From an uncultured Collinsella sp. (GTDB lineage Bacteria > Actinomycetota > Coriobacteriia > Coriobacteriales > Coriobacteriaceae), in contig CABSNL010000063.1 in assembly GCA_902479095.1 (NCBI GenBank), forward strand, positions 1 to 11,403: DNA of 11,403 bases, written 5' to 3'. Position 1 is the first letter of the stretch. Each line of letters begins with the position of its first letter. Made by a program: the position numbers and the translations under genes. Shown piece by piece: positions 5,747-11,403 of this stretch. The notes below the pieces were generated by a model, which worked only from the letters and a program-made list of their open reading frames with translations, did no database searches and was not told the DNA's origin.

Positions 5747-7096
5747 GTGGCTAAGAAATCTACGGCTATCGATGTAACGCAGGGTGTTATTTGGCAGCAG
5801 CTGCTTTCTCTGTGCGTTCCCATCTTTTTTAGTTCGTTTTTTCAGCAGGCCTACACGCTTATCGGTACCTATATCGTCGGTCAGTTTGGCGGCAAGCTCG
5901 CGTTGGGCGGCATCCAGGCCACAATGGTGCTCACCGAGCTCTGCATTGGCTTTTGCGTTGGCGTCGGCGCCGGCTGCGCGGTCATTACGGGCCAGTTTTT
6001 TGGTCAGCACGATGACGGGCGCCTGAGCCGATCGGTCCATACGGCCATGACGCTCGCGCTGGTGGGCGGTATCGTTTTCTCGATTCTTGGCATAGTGTTC
6101 GTTGAGCCCATGCTGGTGCTTATGAACACGCCGCATGAATTATTGGCCGAGGGCGTGGCCTATGCTCGTTGCTATTTTGCCGCCATGGTTGCGGCGCTGC
6201 TGCTCAATATGGGAACGGCATTGCTGCGCGCCGTGGGCGACACGCGCGGGCCTGCTGTGATCATCGCTTCCGGCTGCCTTGTTAATGCGGTGCTGGATGT
6301 CATCTTCGTTGCCGTACTGCATATGGAGGCTCTGGGCTGCGGCATCGCGGTGGCGCTGACCATTTGCTCCAATGCCACGATGATCGTGATTCGTATGATG
6401 CACGCACCGGGTGCGTGGCGGCTTTCACTGTCCAAACTCGGCATTGATCCTGGTATTTGTAAGAGCATGATTTCGTGTGGTCTGCCGCTTGGCTTTCAGT
6501 CTGCTGCGTATTCGATTTCCAACGTTTTGATTCAGGTGTCGGTCAACTCGTTTGGTGCCGATGTCACCACGGCTTGGGGTCTTTCGGGCCGCCTGGATGG
6601 CATTGTCTGGATGGTTACCGAGGCGCTTGGCGTGTCGATTACCACGTTCTCGGCACAGAACTTTGGCGCGCGCAACTACGAGCGCATGCGAAAGGGCTAC
6701 CATACGTCGCTCGTGCTGTCGTTTATGCTCATTGGTGGCCTGTCTGCTGTGCTGCTGGTGTTCTCGGGTCCGTTGTCGCGCCTGTTTGTCGACGATGCTT
6801 CGATTTCGGCGTACACAACGACGATTCTTCATTTTATCGCGCCGTTCTACGCGATTTTCTCGATTATCGAGAACGCGTCGGGATCCATTCGCGGCGCCGG
6901 CGTGAGCTTGCAGCCCATGCTGCTCACGATTTTTGGCACCGTCGTGCTCAGGGTGATCTGGGTGTTTGCGATTATGCCGTTCGATCCGTCGCTTGGGCAC
7001 CTGCTGCTGGTCTACCCCGTAACCTGGCTCATCACCGCCATAATGTTCACCATTTACCACCACAGCGGCAACTGGCTAGGTCGCGCCACTGCCTAG
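5747..7096 (+). CDS. MATE-family multidrug/cation antiporter
   Basis: This is a 449-aa polytopic membrane protein of the MATE superfamily, whose members export drugs or metabolites in exchange for Na+ or H+. Hydrophobic segments along the whole length fit 12 membrane helices in two similar halves. Family signatures include PIFFSSFFQQAYTLIGTYIVG (about 25-45, given only as the region), GAGCAVITGQFFGQ (76-89), LLRAVGDTRGP (about 159-169), and the second-half counterpart with Gly-Ala-Gln-Asn-Phe-Gly-Ala-Arg residues near 302-308. The start is GTG at 5747 with GGGGAGGG at 5736-5743. The substrate cannot be predicted. The stop codon TAG is immediately followed by the left end of the RAYT element, so the gene's native terminator, if any, has been displaced. 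Confidence 0.92.
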   Translation: MAKKSTAIDVTQGVIWQQLLSLCVPIFFSSFFQQAYTLIGTYIVGQFGGKLALGGIQATMVLTELCIGFCVGVGAGCAVITGQFFGQHDDGRLSRSVHTAMTLALVGGIVFSILGIVFVEPMLVLMNTPHELLAEGVAYARCYFAAMVAALLLNMGTALLRAVGDTRGPAVIIASGCLVNAVLDVIFVAVLHMEALGCGIAVALTICSNATMIVIRMMHAPGAWRLSLSKLGIDPGICKSMISCGLPLGFQSAAYSISNVLIQVSVNSFGADVTTAWGLSGRLDGIVWMVTEALGVSITTFSAQNFGARNYERMRKGYHTSLVLSFMLIGGLSAVLLVFSGPLSRLFVDDASISAYTTTILHFIAPFYAIFSIIENASGSIRGAGVSLQPMLLTIFGTVVLRVIWVFAIMPFDPSLGHLLLVYPVTWLITAIMFTIYHHSGNWLGRATA

Positions 7097-7144
7097 CCGG
7101 CACTTGGGGACGTTCCTTTTCTGCCGGCACTTTGGGACACTCCT
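7097..7144 (+). repeat. REP-like left end of the RAYT element (tandem pair of about 21-bp units)
   Basis: Two copies of a unit with consensus CCGGCACTTNGGGACRYTCC sit 26 bp apart (from 7097 and from 7123-7124). The outer unit can fold, since CCGGCA (7097-7102) pairs with TGCCGG (7122-7127) around a nearly self-complementary GGGACGTTCC. The whole 48 bp recurs inverted at 8066-8113 with 44 of 48 positions identical. Confidence 0.88.
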
Positions 7145-7273
7145 TGTAAAGTAATTTCGCCTTTTTCGGATACTCTGTCTGCCGTGCCCTGTAAACTGTC
7201 AAAACGGGCTTAGCAAATTGGATCGTCCGCGCCTATCAGATGTTGCCCGGTGGGTTTGTGATGGGAGGGCGAT

Positions 7274-8044
7274 ATGCCAAGAGCTGGTAGAGTCATTTCG
7301 TTAACAGGCTATAACCATATAATCGCACGCGGAAATGGCGGCATCTGCATCTTCGAAGACGATGAAGATCGCTATCGGATGCTTACACTGTTCGAGGATA
7401 AACTTGTCGGTAATGGCGTTGGCGTTACCGCATGGTGCCTCATGTTGAATCATTTTCACCTTATGGTCGACGATCCTCATGGGAAGATATCTTCGTGCAT
7501 GAGCGGCGTTCTTACGTCGTATGCGATGTATTTCAATCGCAAAACAGACTGAGTTGGGCACTTGTTCCAAGATAGATTTACTAATATTCCGGTCGAGAAT
7601 GACGTGCAAGCAATTTCACTTGCCGACTATATTCATATGAATCCGGTCAAGGCGGGTATTTCTGCCGTTGATACATATCGTTGGTCCAGTTACCGAGCAT
7701 ACGCTTACGGCTATGATGGATTTGGATTTTGCGACCCCGGGATTGTTTTGGATCTCGTGGGTGGATCTCTTGAGTATCGGCACTATCTTGCGGATCGAAT
7801 TGACCAAGCGCCCTACGATGCTGAGCCTCGGCCACGCATTCTGGATGATGAGGCTCTTGAGGTCGCCAAAAGCGTTGCCGCCCCTATATCACTTCCCGAG
7901 CTTGCTTCCATGAAGCCATCTGAGCGAAAGCCCATTCTCTGCAAAATGAGAAGAGCGGGTCTCACGATTAATCAAATAGTGAGGGTCGTTGGCATCGGTC
8001 GTACGTCTGTTGTTTCTGGTACGGCAGGTTGGAAGATGATTTAG
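7274..8044 (+). pseudogene. REP-associated tyrosine transposase (RAYT, Y1/HUH), interrupted by one in-frame TGA
   Basis: The frame encodes a Y1-type single-strand DNA nuclease of the REP-associated class. MPRAGRVISLTGYNHIIARG is the standard opening. CLMLNHFHLMV holds the metal-binding His-x-His (60, 62), and TSYAMYFNRK (81-90) holds the candidate nucleophile tyrosine. After a TGA at 7550-7552 the same frame continues with VGHLFQDRF and DYIHMNPVKAG, both conserved in the family, then a C-terminal helix-turn-helix-like end (LTINQIVRVVGIGRTS). Relatives usually read Gly-Arg-Val-Gly-His where this reads Asp-stop-Val-Gly-His, so a CGA-to-TGA transition explains the break. The start ATG 7274 has GGGAGG 5 nt upstream. 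The 92-aa product before the stop would lack half the fold; activity would need readthrough. Codon use is more AT-rich than in its neighbours, which fits transfer. Confidence 0.88.
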
Positions 8045-8065
8045 GTTATGGATAGGTGACGGCGC

Positions 8066-8113
8066 AGGAGTGTCCCCAGCTGCCGGCAGAAAAGGAACGT
8101 CCCTAAGTGCCGG
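8066..8113 (-). repeat. REP-like right end of the RAYT element (inverted copy)
   Basis: Read on the minus strand, this repeats the left end (7097-7144) with four differences. It has the same tandem pair of units, the same TTTTCT spacer and the same CCGGCA/TGCCGG pairing. It ends one base before the cobO stop codon (8115-8117). The inner unit has diverged more (CCGGCAGCTGGGGACACTCC) than the outer one. Confidence 0.88.
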
Positions 8114-8114
8114 A

Positions 8115-8600
8115 TTAGTATTCGATGCCTTGGCGGGCTAGGAGGCCTTCGTCGAAGTAGTGTTTGACGGGGCGCATTTCGGTTACCAGGTCGGCAAGGT
8201 CGGCGAGGGGCAGCAAGCCACGGCCGGTGAGCACGAGCTCCGTGGTGGCGGGCTTCATTGCGATTAACGCTTCGACATCTTCGCGCGTCACAAAGCCCCG
8301 TCGCATGGCTTCTCCCAGCTCATCCAAGATCAGCACGTCGACCTGGCTAATCTGCTCGCATGCGAGCTCCATGATCTGTGCGGCACAGGTTTCGGGCGTG
8401 TCGCGGTCGGCTTGTACGATGCGTAGCCCCAATCGAGGTGCTGCGTCATGTTCGGCACAGTGCAGCTTCTTGGCAAACTGAAGCATGAGCACGTTAAGTC
8501 CATAGCCCGTGGCGCGCAGCGCGAGGCCCAGCGCAGCCGTCGTCTTGCCCTTGCCGTCGCCTGTATAGATTTGAACCTTGCCGACTTCCAGTGATGCCAT
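8115..8600 (-). CDS. cobO: Corrinoid adenosyltransferase (CobO/BtuR/CobA type)
   Basis: This enzyme transfers the adenosyl group of ATP to cob(I)alamin or cobinamide to make the coenzyme form of B12; it is used in synthesis and salvage. The product is 161 aa. The family's P-loop GDGKGKTT (14-21) is followed by VLMLQFAKK (37-45), LILDELGEAM (90-99), ELVLTGR (121-127) and the diagnostic end ADLVTEMRPVKHYFDEGL...GIEY (pieces between 136 and 161). It is slightly shorter than E. coli BtuR (about 196 aa), mainly at the N-terminus and after the LQF stretch. The start ATG at 8600 has AAGGA 5 nt upstream. It is divergent from ftsH and convergent with the RAYT gene. No other cobalamin genes are in the window, so a salvage role is possible but not shown. 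Confidence 0.93.
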   Translation of the reverse strand: MASLEVGKVQIYTGDGKGKTTAALGLALRATGYGLNVLMLQFAKKLHCAEHDAAPRLGLRIVQADRDTPETCAAQIMELACEQISQVDVLILDELGEAMRRGFVTREDVEALIAMKPATTELVLTGRGLLPLADLADLVTEMRPVKHYFDEGLLARQGIEY

Positions 8601-8647
8601 CTCTGTCCTTTCGTGCCCGGCGTCGGTTTATCGCCGTCTGGGTTGGG

Positions 8648-8653
8648 TATTCT
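8648..8653 (+). promoter_or_regulatory. Possible -10 (TATTCT) of ftsH
   Basis: TATTCT lies 45 nt before the chosen ftsH start. No clear -35 stands at the right distance, so this is tentative. It falls inside a GGGTTG (8640-8645)...CAACCC (8666-8671) inverted repeat. Confidence 0.25.
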
Positions 8654-8660
8654 AGAAAGC

Positions 8661-8688
8661 ATTATCAACCCCAGTAGATGGAGTTCAA
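8661..8688 (-). promoter_or_regulatory. Possible cobO promoter (TTGAAC-N16-GATAAT)
   Basis: On the minus strand TTGAAC (8688-8683) and GATAAT (8666-8661) are 16 nt apart, a reasonable sigma-70-type promoter pointing at cobO about 60 bp away. It overlaps the 5' leader and predicted ribosome site of ftsH on the other strand, so the two transcripts would start face to face over the same bases. Confidence 0.4.
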
Positions 8689-8692
8689 GCAG

Positions 8693-10585
8693 ATGGAGAT
8701 GGATGACAACAAACGTAGACGGAATATGATCCTCTACGTGCTCATCGCCTTCGTCGTCTACCTCGTGCTCTCGACCGTTCTGTTCCCCAACATCGGTCAC
8801 ACGCAGCAGATTACGAAGACCGATTACTCGACGTTTGTCAAAGCGCTCGATAAGAAGAGTGTCGACAAGGTCGAGTACAACACGGACGATTACACGATTT
8901 ATTACACCAAGAAGGGCGAGGACGAGAACATCGCCTACAAGACGACCGGTGTGCCGAATGACGCGGGCTTTACCGATCGCGTGCTTGAATCTGGCGCCTC
9001 GCTTGAGTCGGTCGTTTCCGATAAGAACTCGGGCCTGATGACCTACTACTTGCTCACCCTCATTCTTCCCATAGCCATCTTCTTCCTCATCGGTTGGTGG
9101 CTCAACCGCCGCATGAAGAAGGCTATGGGCGATGACGGTCCGTCGATGAACTTTGGCGGCGGTGGCTTTGGCGGCGGTGGACTGGGTAAGTCCGGCGCGC
9201 GCGTGATCGCCTCCAAGGACGTGGGCGTGACCTTTAAGGATGTCGCCGGCCAGGAAGAGGCCAAGGAATCCCTCAAGGAGGTCGTCGACTTTCTGGAGAA
9301 GCCGCAGCGCTACGAGGAGATCGGCGCCAAGCTGCCGCGCGGTGCTCTCCTTGTTGGCCCTCCGGGCACCGGTAAGACCCTGCTCGCCAAGGCCGTTGCC
9401 GGCGAGGCGGGCGTGCCGTTCTTTAGTATTTCTGGTTCTGAGTTCGTCGAGATGTTTGTCGGCCGCGGTGCCGCCAAGGTTCGCGATTTGTTTAAGCAGG
9501 CCAAGGAAAAGGCCCCGTGTATCGTGTTCATCGACGAGATTGATACCATCGGCAAGAAGCGCGATGGCGGCGGCTTTAGTGGCAACGACGAGCGCGAGCA
9601 GACGCTCAACCAGCTGCTGACCGAGATGGACGGCTTCGATAACCACAAGGGTATTGTCGTTCTCGCTGCTACCAACCGTCCCGACAGCCTTGATCCGGCC
9701 CTGTTGCGCCCCGGCCGTTTTGACCGCCGTATCCCCGTTGAGCTGCCCGACCTGACCGGCCGTAAGAACATTCTTGAGTTGCATGCCAAGAGCGTGAAGA
9801 CGCAGCCGCCGATCGACCTGACCGCGATTGCCCGCGCCACGCCCGGTGCCTCGGGCGCCGACCTGGCCAACATCATCAACGAGGGTGCCCTGCGTGCCGT
9901 TCGCGAGGGTCGCAAGCGCGCCACGCAGGACGATTTTGAGGAGTCGGTGGAGGTCGTCATCGCCGGTCAGCAGCGCAAGTCCACGGTGCTGTCCGACCAC
10001 GAGAAGCAGGTCGTTTCTTATCACGAGATCGGCCATGCCATCGTTGCCGCTCGCCAGAAGGGCTCTGCGCCGGTCACCAAGATCACCATCGTGCCGCGCA
10101 CGAGCGGTGCTCTGGGCTACACCATGCAGGTCGAGGAGGATGAGCGCTTCCTGACCACGCGCCAGGAGGTGCTGGACAAGCTCGCCGTCTATTGCGGCGG
10201 ACGTGCCGCCGAGGAGCTTATCTTTGGCGAGATGACGACCGGCGCCGCCAACGATATCGAGCAGGCCACCAAGCTCGCCCGTAACATGGTGACGCGCTTT
10301 GGTATGTCCGACGAGTTTGGCATGATGGCGCTCGGTACCGTTCAGAATGCGTACCTCAACCAGGACACGTCGCTCACCTGCGCCCCCGGTACGGCCGAGC
10401 GCGTGGACGCGATTGTCGTCAAGCTGATCGAGGATGCGCACGACCGCGCCCTGCAGATCCTGAAGGAGAACAAGTTTAAGCTCCACGAGCTGGCTCGTTA
10501 CCTGTACAAGAAGGAGACGATCACGGGCGAGGAGTTTATGAATCTCCTCACGCGCGAGAATCCGCTGATGCCAAAGCAGCAGTAA
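8693..10585 (+). CDS. ftsH: ATP-dependent zinc metalloprotease FtsH
   Basis: FtsH is a membrane-anchored AAA+ protease that extracts and degrades misfolded membrane proteins and selected soluble regulators. With the start at 8693 the product is 630 aa. Helix 1 is about 12-31, the extracytoplasmic domain about 32-117, helix 2 about 118-137 and a Gly-rich linker about 154-165. The AAA module has Walker A GPPGTGKT (222-229), pore motif FVG (255-257), Walker B IVFIDEID (277-284) and the second region of homology with ATNRPDSLDPALLRPGRFD (326-344). The protease domain has zinc motif HEIGH (444-448) and Asp521 in ANDIEQAT as third ligand. ATG 8693 is preferred because TGGAG lies 9 nt upstream; an in-frame ATG at 8678 has no ribosome site but would add only five residues, and 8699 is also possible. 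All catalytic residues are intact. Confidence 0.96.
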   Translation: MEMDDNKRRRNMILYVLIAFVVYLVLSTVLFPNIGHTQQITKTDYSTFVKALDKKSVDKVEYNTDDYTIYYTKKGEDENIAYKTTGVPNDAGFTDRVLESGASLESVVSDKNSGLMTYYLLTLILPIAIFFLIGWWLNRRMKKAMGDDGPSMNFGGGGFGGGGLGKSGARVIASKDVGVTFKDVAGQEEAKESLKEVVDFLEKPQRYEEIGAKLPRGALLVGPPGTGKTLLAKAVAGEAGVPFFSISGSEFVEMFVGRGAAKVRDLFKQAKEKAPCIVFIDEIDTIGKKRDGGGFSGNDEREQTLNQLLTEMDGFDNHKGIVVLAATNRPDSLDPALLRPGRFDRRIPVELPDLTGRKNILELHAKSVKTQPPIDLTAIARATPGASGADLANIINEGALRAVREGRKRATQDDFEESVEVVIAGQQRKSTVLSDHEKQVVSYHEIGHAIVAARQKGSAPVTKITIVPRTSGALGYTMQVEEDERFLTTRQEVLDKLAVYCGGRAAEELIFGEMTTGAANDIEQATKLARNMVTRFGMSDEFGMMALGTVQNAYLNQDTSLTCAPGTAERVDAIVVKLIEDAHDRALQILKENKFKLHELARYLYKKETITGEEFMNLLTRENPLMPKQQ

Positions 10586-10606
10586 TACTGGTTGCGCAGT
10601 GTCAAT

Positions 10607-10643
10607 CGCCCCATTTGAGTGCCCATCTCAAATGGGGCGTTTT
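10607..10643 (+). terminator. Intrinsic terminator after ftsH
   Basis: A perfect 13-bp stem (CGCCCCATTTGAG with CTCAAATGGGGCG) and a 7-nt loop are followed by TTTT, starting 21 nt after the ftsH stop. It should separate ftsH from the downstream DUF523 gene. Confidence 0.95.
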
Positions 10644-10661
10644 GCGTGGGGAGTGTTGTAT

Positions 10662-11153
10662 ATGAAGATCGTGGTGAGCGCCTGTTTAATGGGCGAGAGC
10701 TGCAAGTATAACGGGCTCGACAACTACCATCGCGAGCTGGTCGAGGCATGCGAGCTCACGGGGACCGAGGTCCTCTTGGTGTGTCCTGAGGTCTTTGGGG
10801 GTCTGCCCACGCCGCGCAAGCCGTCCGAGATTGTGAACGGCGAGGTTCGTACCTGCGAGGGCATCTCGGTTGATCGCGAATTTCGCCTGGGTGCCCAACG
10901 TGCGCTCGATATGTGCGAGCAGGCGGGCGGGCCGGAAGAGATAGCCGCGTGCATCCTTCAGGACCGCAGCCCCTCGTGCGGTGCGGGTCACATCTACGAC
11001 GGCACCTTTAGCGGTACGCTCACCGCGGGTAACGGTGTTTTCGTCGACCTGCTGCTGCGTCACGGGTACCGCGTGATTCCGGCCAGCGAGTTCGATCCCA
11101 GCATGTTGGAACATTGTCCACAGCACTCGAACCGAACACTTCCTCACGGGTGA
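10662..11153 (+). CDS. DUF523 family protein, with a probably altered C-terminus
   Basis: This is a small soluble protein of the DUF523 (YbbK-like) family, whose function I do not know. The product is 163 aa. Family hallmarks are VSACLMGESCKYNG (5-18), VCPEVFGGLPTPRKP (40-54), SPSCG (103-107) and IYDGTFSGTL (111-120). Conserved Cys 8, 14, 41 and 106 suggest a metal or Fe-S site, by inference. ATG 10662 is chosen because GGGGAG ends 8 nt upstream and the family begins at this point; the longer open frame from 10599 reads through the ftsH terminator. No promoter is obvious between the terminator and the start. The last 17 or so codons are antisense to a serine-recombinase relic, so the native 3' end may have been replaced. 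The conserved core ends before that point, so the protein may still work. Confidence 0.88.
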   Translation: MKIVVSACLMGESCKYNGLDNYHRELVEACELTGTEVLLVCPEVFGGLPTPRKPSEIVNGEVRTCEGISVDREFRLGAQRALDMCEQAGGPEEIAACILQDRSPSCGAGHIYDGTFSGTLTAGNGVFVDLLLRHGYRVIPASEFDPSMLEHCPQHSNRTLPHG

Positions 11154-11223
11154 CCGTTTTGGCATCATCTGTGAAGTCGATATTGAGTACGACCCGGTCA
11201 TCAAAGACGTAGACCGAGTTGAC
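11101..11223 (-). pseudogene. Relic of the C-terminal end of a serine recombinase
   Basis: On the minus strand one frame reads VNSVYVFDDRVVLNIDFTDD, then AKTVTREEVFGSSAVDN. This resembles the extreme C-terminus of large serine recombinases from mobile elements of gut Firmicutes and Actinobacteria, which commonly carry a Phe-Val-Asn-Ser-Val-Tyr-Val-x-Asp-Asp pattern, an N-x-x-Asp/Gly-x-Thr-x-Thr stretch and a Ser-Ser-rich end. The match begins abruptly at the Val codon ending at 11223, and upstream sequence in all frames is not recognisable as recombinase, so only this tail survives. It overlaps the last part of the DUF523 gene on the other strand. The family assignment is from memory of the pattern and not from a search. 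Confidence 0.5.
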
Positions 11224-11351
11224 AGGTGCCGTACCCAGGCAGTCCCTCCCCGCGGCCCTCGCGCAGGAACGCGTACAAGGCCCTCCCGTCTCTTGCGCCC
11301 CTCCTGCCCCAAACCCTGCTAGGAGCGAGTGCAGCAAACTGGAAGTTTAAA
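11224..11351. other. No gene recognised
   Basis: GC-rich sequence between the recombinase relic and the AT-rich contig end. Short minus-strand frames are open here but show no family I recognise, and there is no terminator-like hairpin, tRNA or clear repeat. Confidence 0.5.
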
Positions 11352-11402
11352 TTAGTCTTTGCAAATAACCTTTGAACCTTCACCATCAATTACAATTCCC
11401 TG
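11352..11402 (-). CDS. Possible C-terminal end of a gene running off the contig
   Basis: On the minus strand one frame reads 16 codons (QGIVIDGEGSKVICKD) and then TAA at 11354-11352. The last 65 bases are clearly more AT-rich than the rest of the window. Sixteen open codons can occur by chance, so this is only a hint that another gene, perhaps of foreign origin, ends here. Confidence 0.2.
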   Translation of the reverse strand, partial: QGIVIDGEGSKVICKD

Positions 11403-11403
11403 A

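Larger units (their letters stand above)
7097..8113 (+). mobile_element. RAYT transposase gene bracketed by inverted REP-like ends
   Basis: A 1,017-bp unit consists of 48-bp inverted repeats at both edges enclosing one transposase-family gene. It fills the entire space between the MATE stop codon and the cobO stop codon. RAYTs belong to the IS200/IS605-related HUH (Y1) enzymes and are known to be associated with REP sequences dispersed in the genome, so the ends are best read as the cognate REP pair. A miniature-transposon-like structure is the alternative. No target-site duplication is visible. Confidence 0.8.

Noticed and set aside
6475..7149. Alternative plus-strand frame inside the MATE gene
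   Set aside because: It is out of frame with a complete MATE protein and its product is Trp/Arg/Cys-rich without motifs.
7144..7174. Possible RAYT promoter (TTGTAA, then GATACT)
   Set aside because: The spacing is 19 nt and both hexamers are poor matches, so I cannot support it.
7097..8113. CRISPR array reading of the repeated units near the RAYT gene
   Set aside because: There are only two units at each end, in inverted orientation around a transposase gene, without unique spacers of regular length.
8330..10486. Very long minus-strand open frame (718 codons) opposite ftsH and cobO
   Set aside because: It is the antisense shadow of ftsH, with low-complexity composition and no family motif; it also runs through cobO in another frame.

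Overview
The window is a GC-rich contig end, probably from a Coriobacteriia genome, most likely Collinsella-like. This is an inference from GC-rich codon use, the B. subtilis-type ThyA next to a FolA, and the RAYT/REP-like element; no marker gene fixes the taxon. Bases 1-48 are not genomic: they are the end of an Illumina P5 oligo, an 8-base index and the Nextera read-1 transposase adapter, so biology starts at base 49.

Layout. (1) 49-2226: the 3' part of ftsY, then ffh, the receptor and targeting GTPase of the signal recognition particle (SRP), as a tight operon ending in a clear hairpin terminator. (2) 2290-3054, minus strand: a three-part protein with a DUF134 DNA-binding domain, a NifX/NifB-type metal-cluster domain and a His/Cys-rich tail. 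It has a strong internal ribosome site at the domain junction. Two copies of a TGRCATATGTCA palindrome lie in its promoter region, which it shares divergently with thyA. (3) 3221-4597: thyA-folA, the dTMP/folate pair; this FolA lacks the usual Pro-Trp of the active-site loop. (4) 4707-5621: a TrmH/SpoU RNA 2'-O-methyltransferase. (5) 5747-7096: a MATE-family multidrug/Na+ antiporter. (6) 7097-8113: a mobile element, namely a REP-associated tyrosine transposase (RAYT) broken by one in-frame TGA and bracketed by 48-bp inverted, internally duplicated REP-like ends. The ends touch the stop codons of the two flanking convergent genes. (7) 8115-8600, minus strand: the corrinoid adenosyltransferase cobO/btuR. 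(8) 8693-10585: ftsH, divergent from cobO, ending in a near-perfect intrinsic terminator. (9) 10662-11153: a DUF523 protein whose 3' end runs antisense into a relic of a serine recombinase C-terminus. (10) 11224-11403: no clear gene.

Most of the window is housekeeping: membrane protein targeting, FtsH quality control, nucleotide/folate synthesis, RNA modification and cobalamin activation. The unusual parts are the DUF134-NifX-His/Cys protein with its paired palindromes and internal start, the RAYT element, the FolA active-site change and the recombinase relic at the 3' end of the DUF523 gene.
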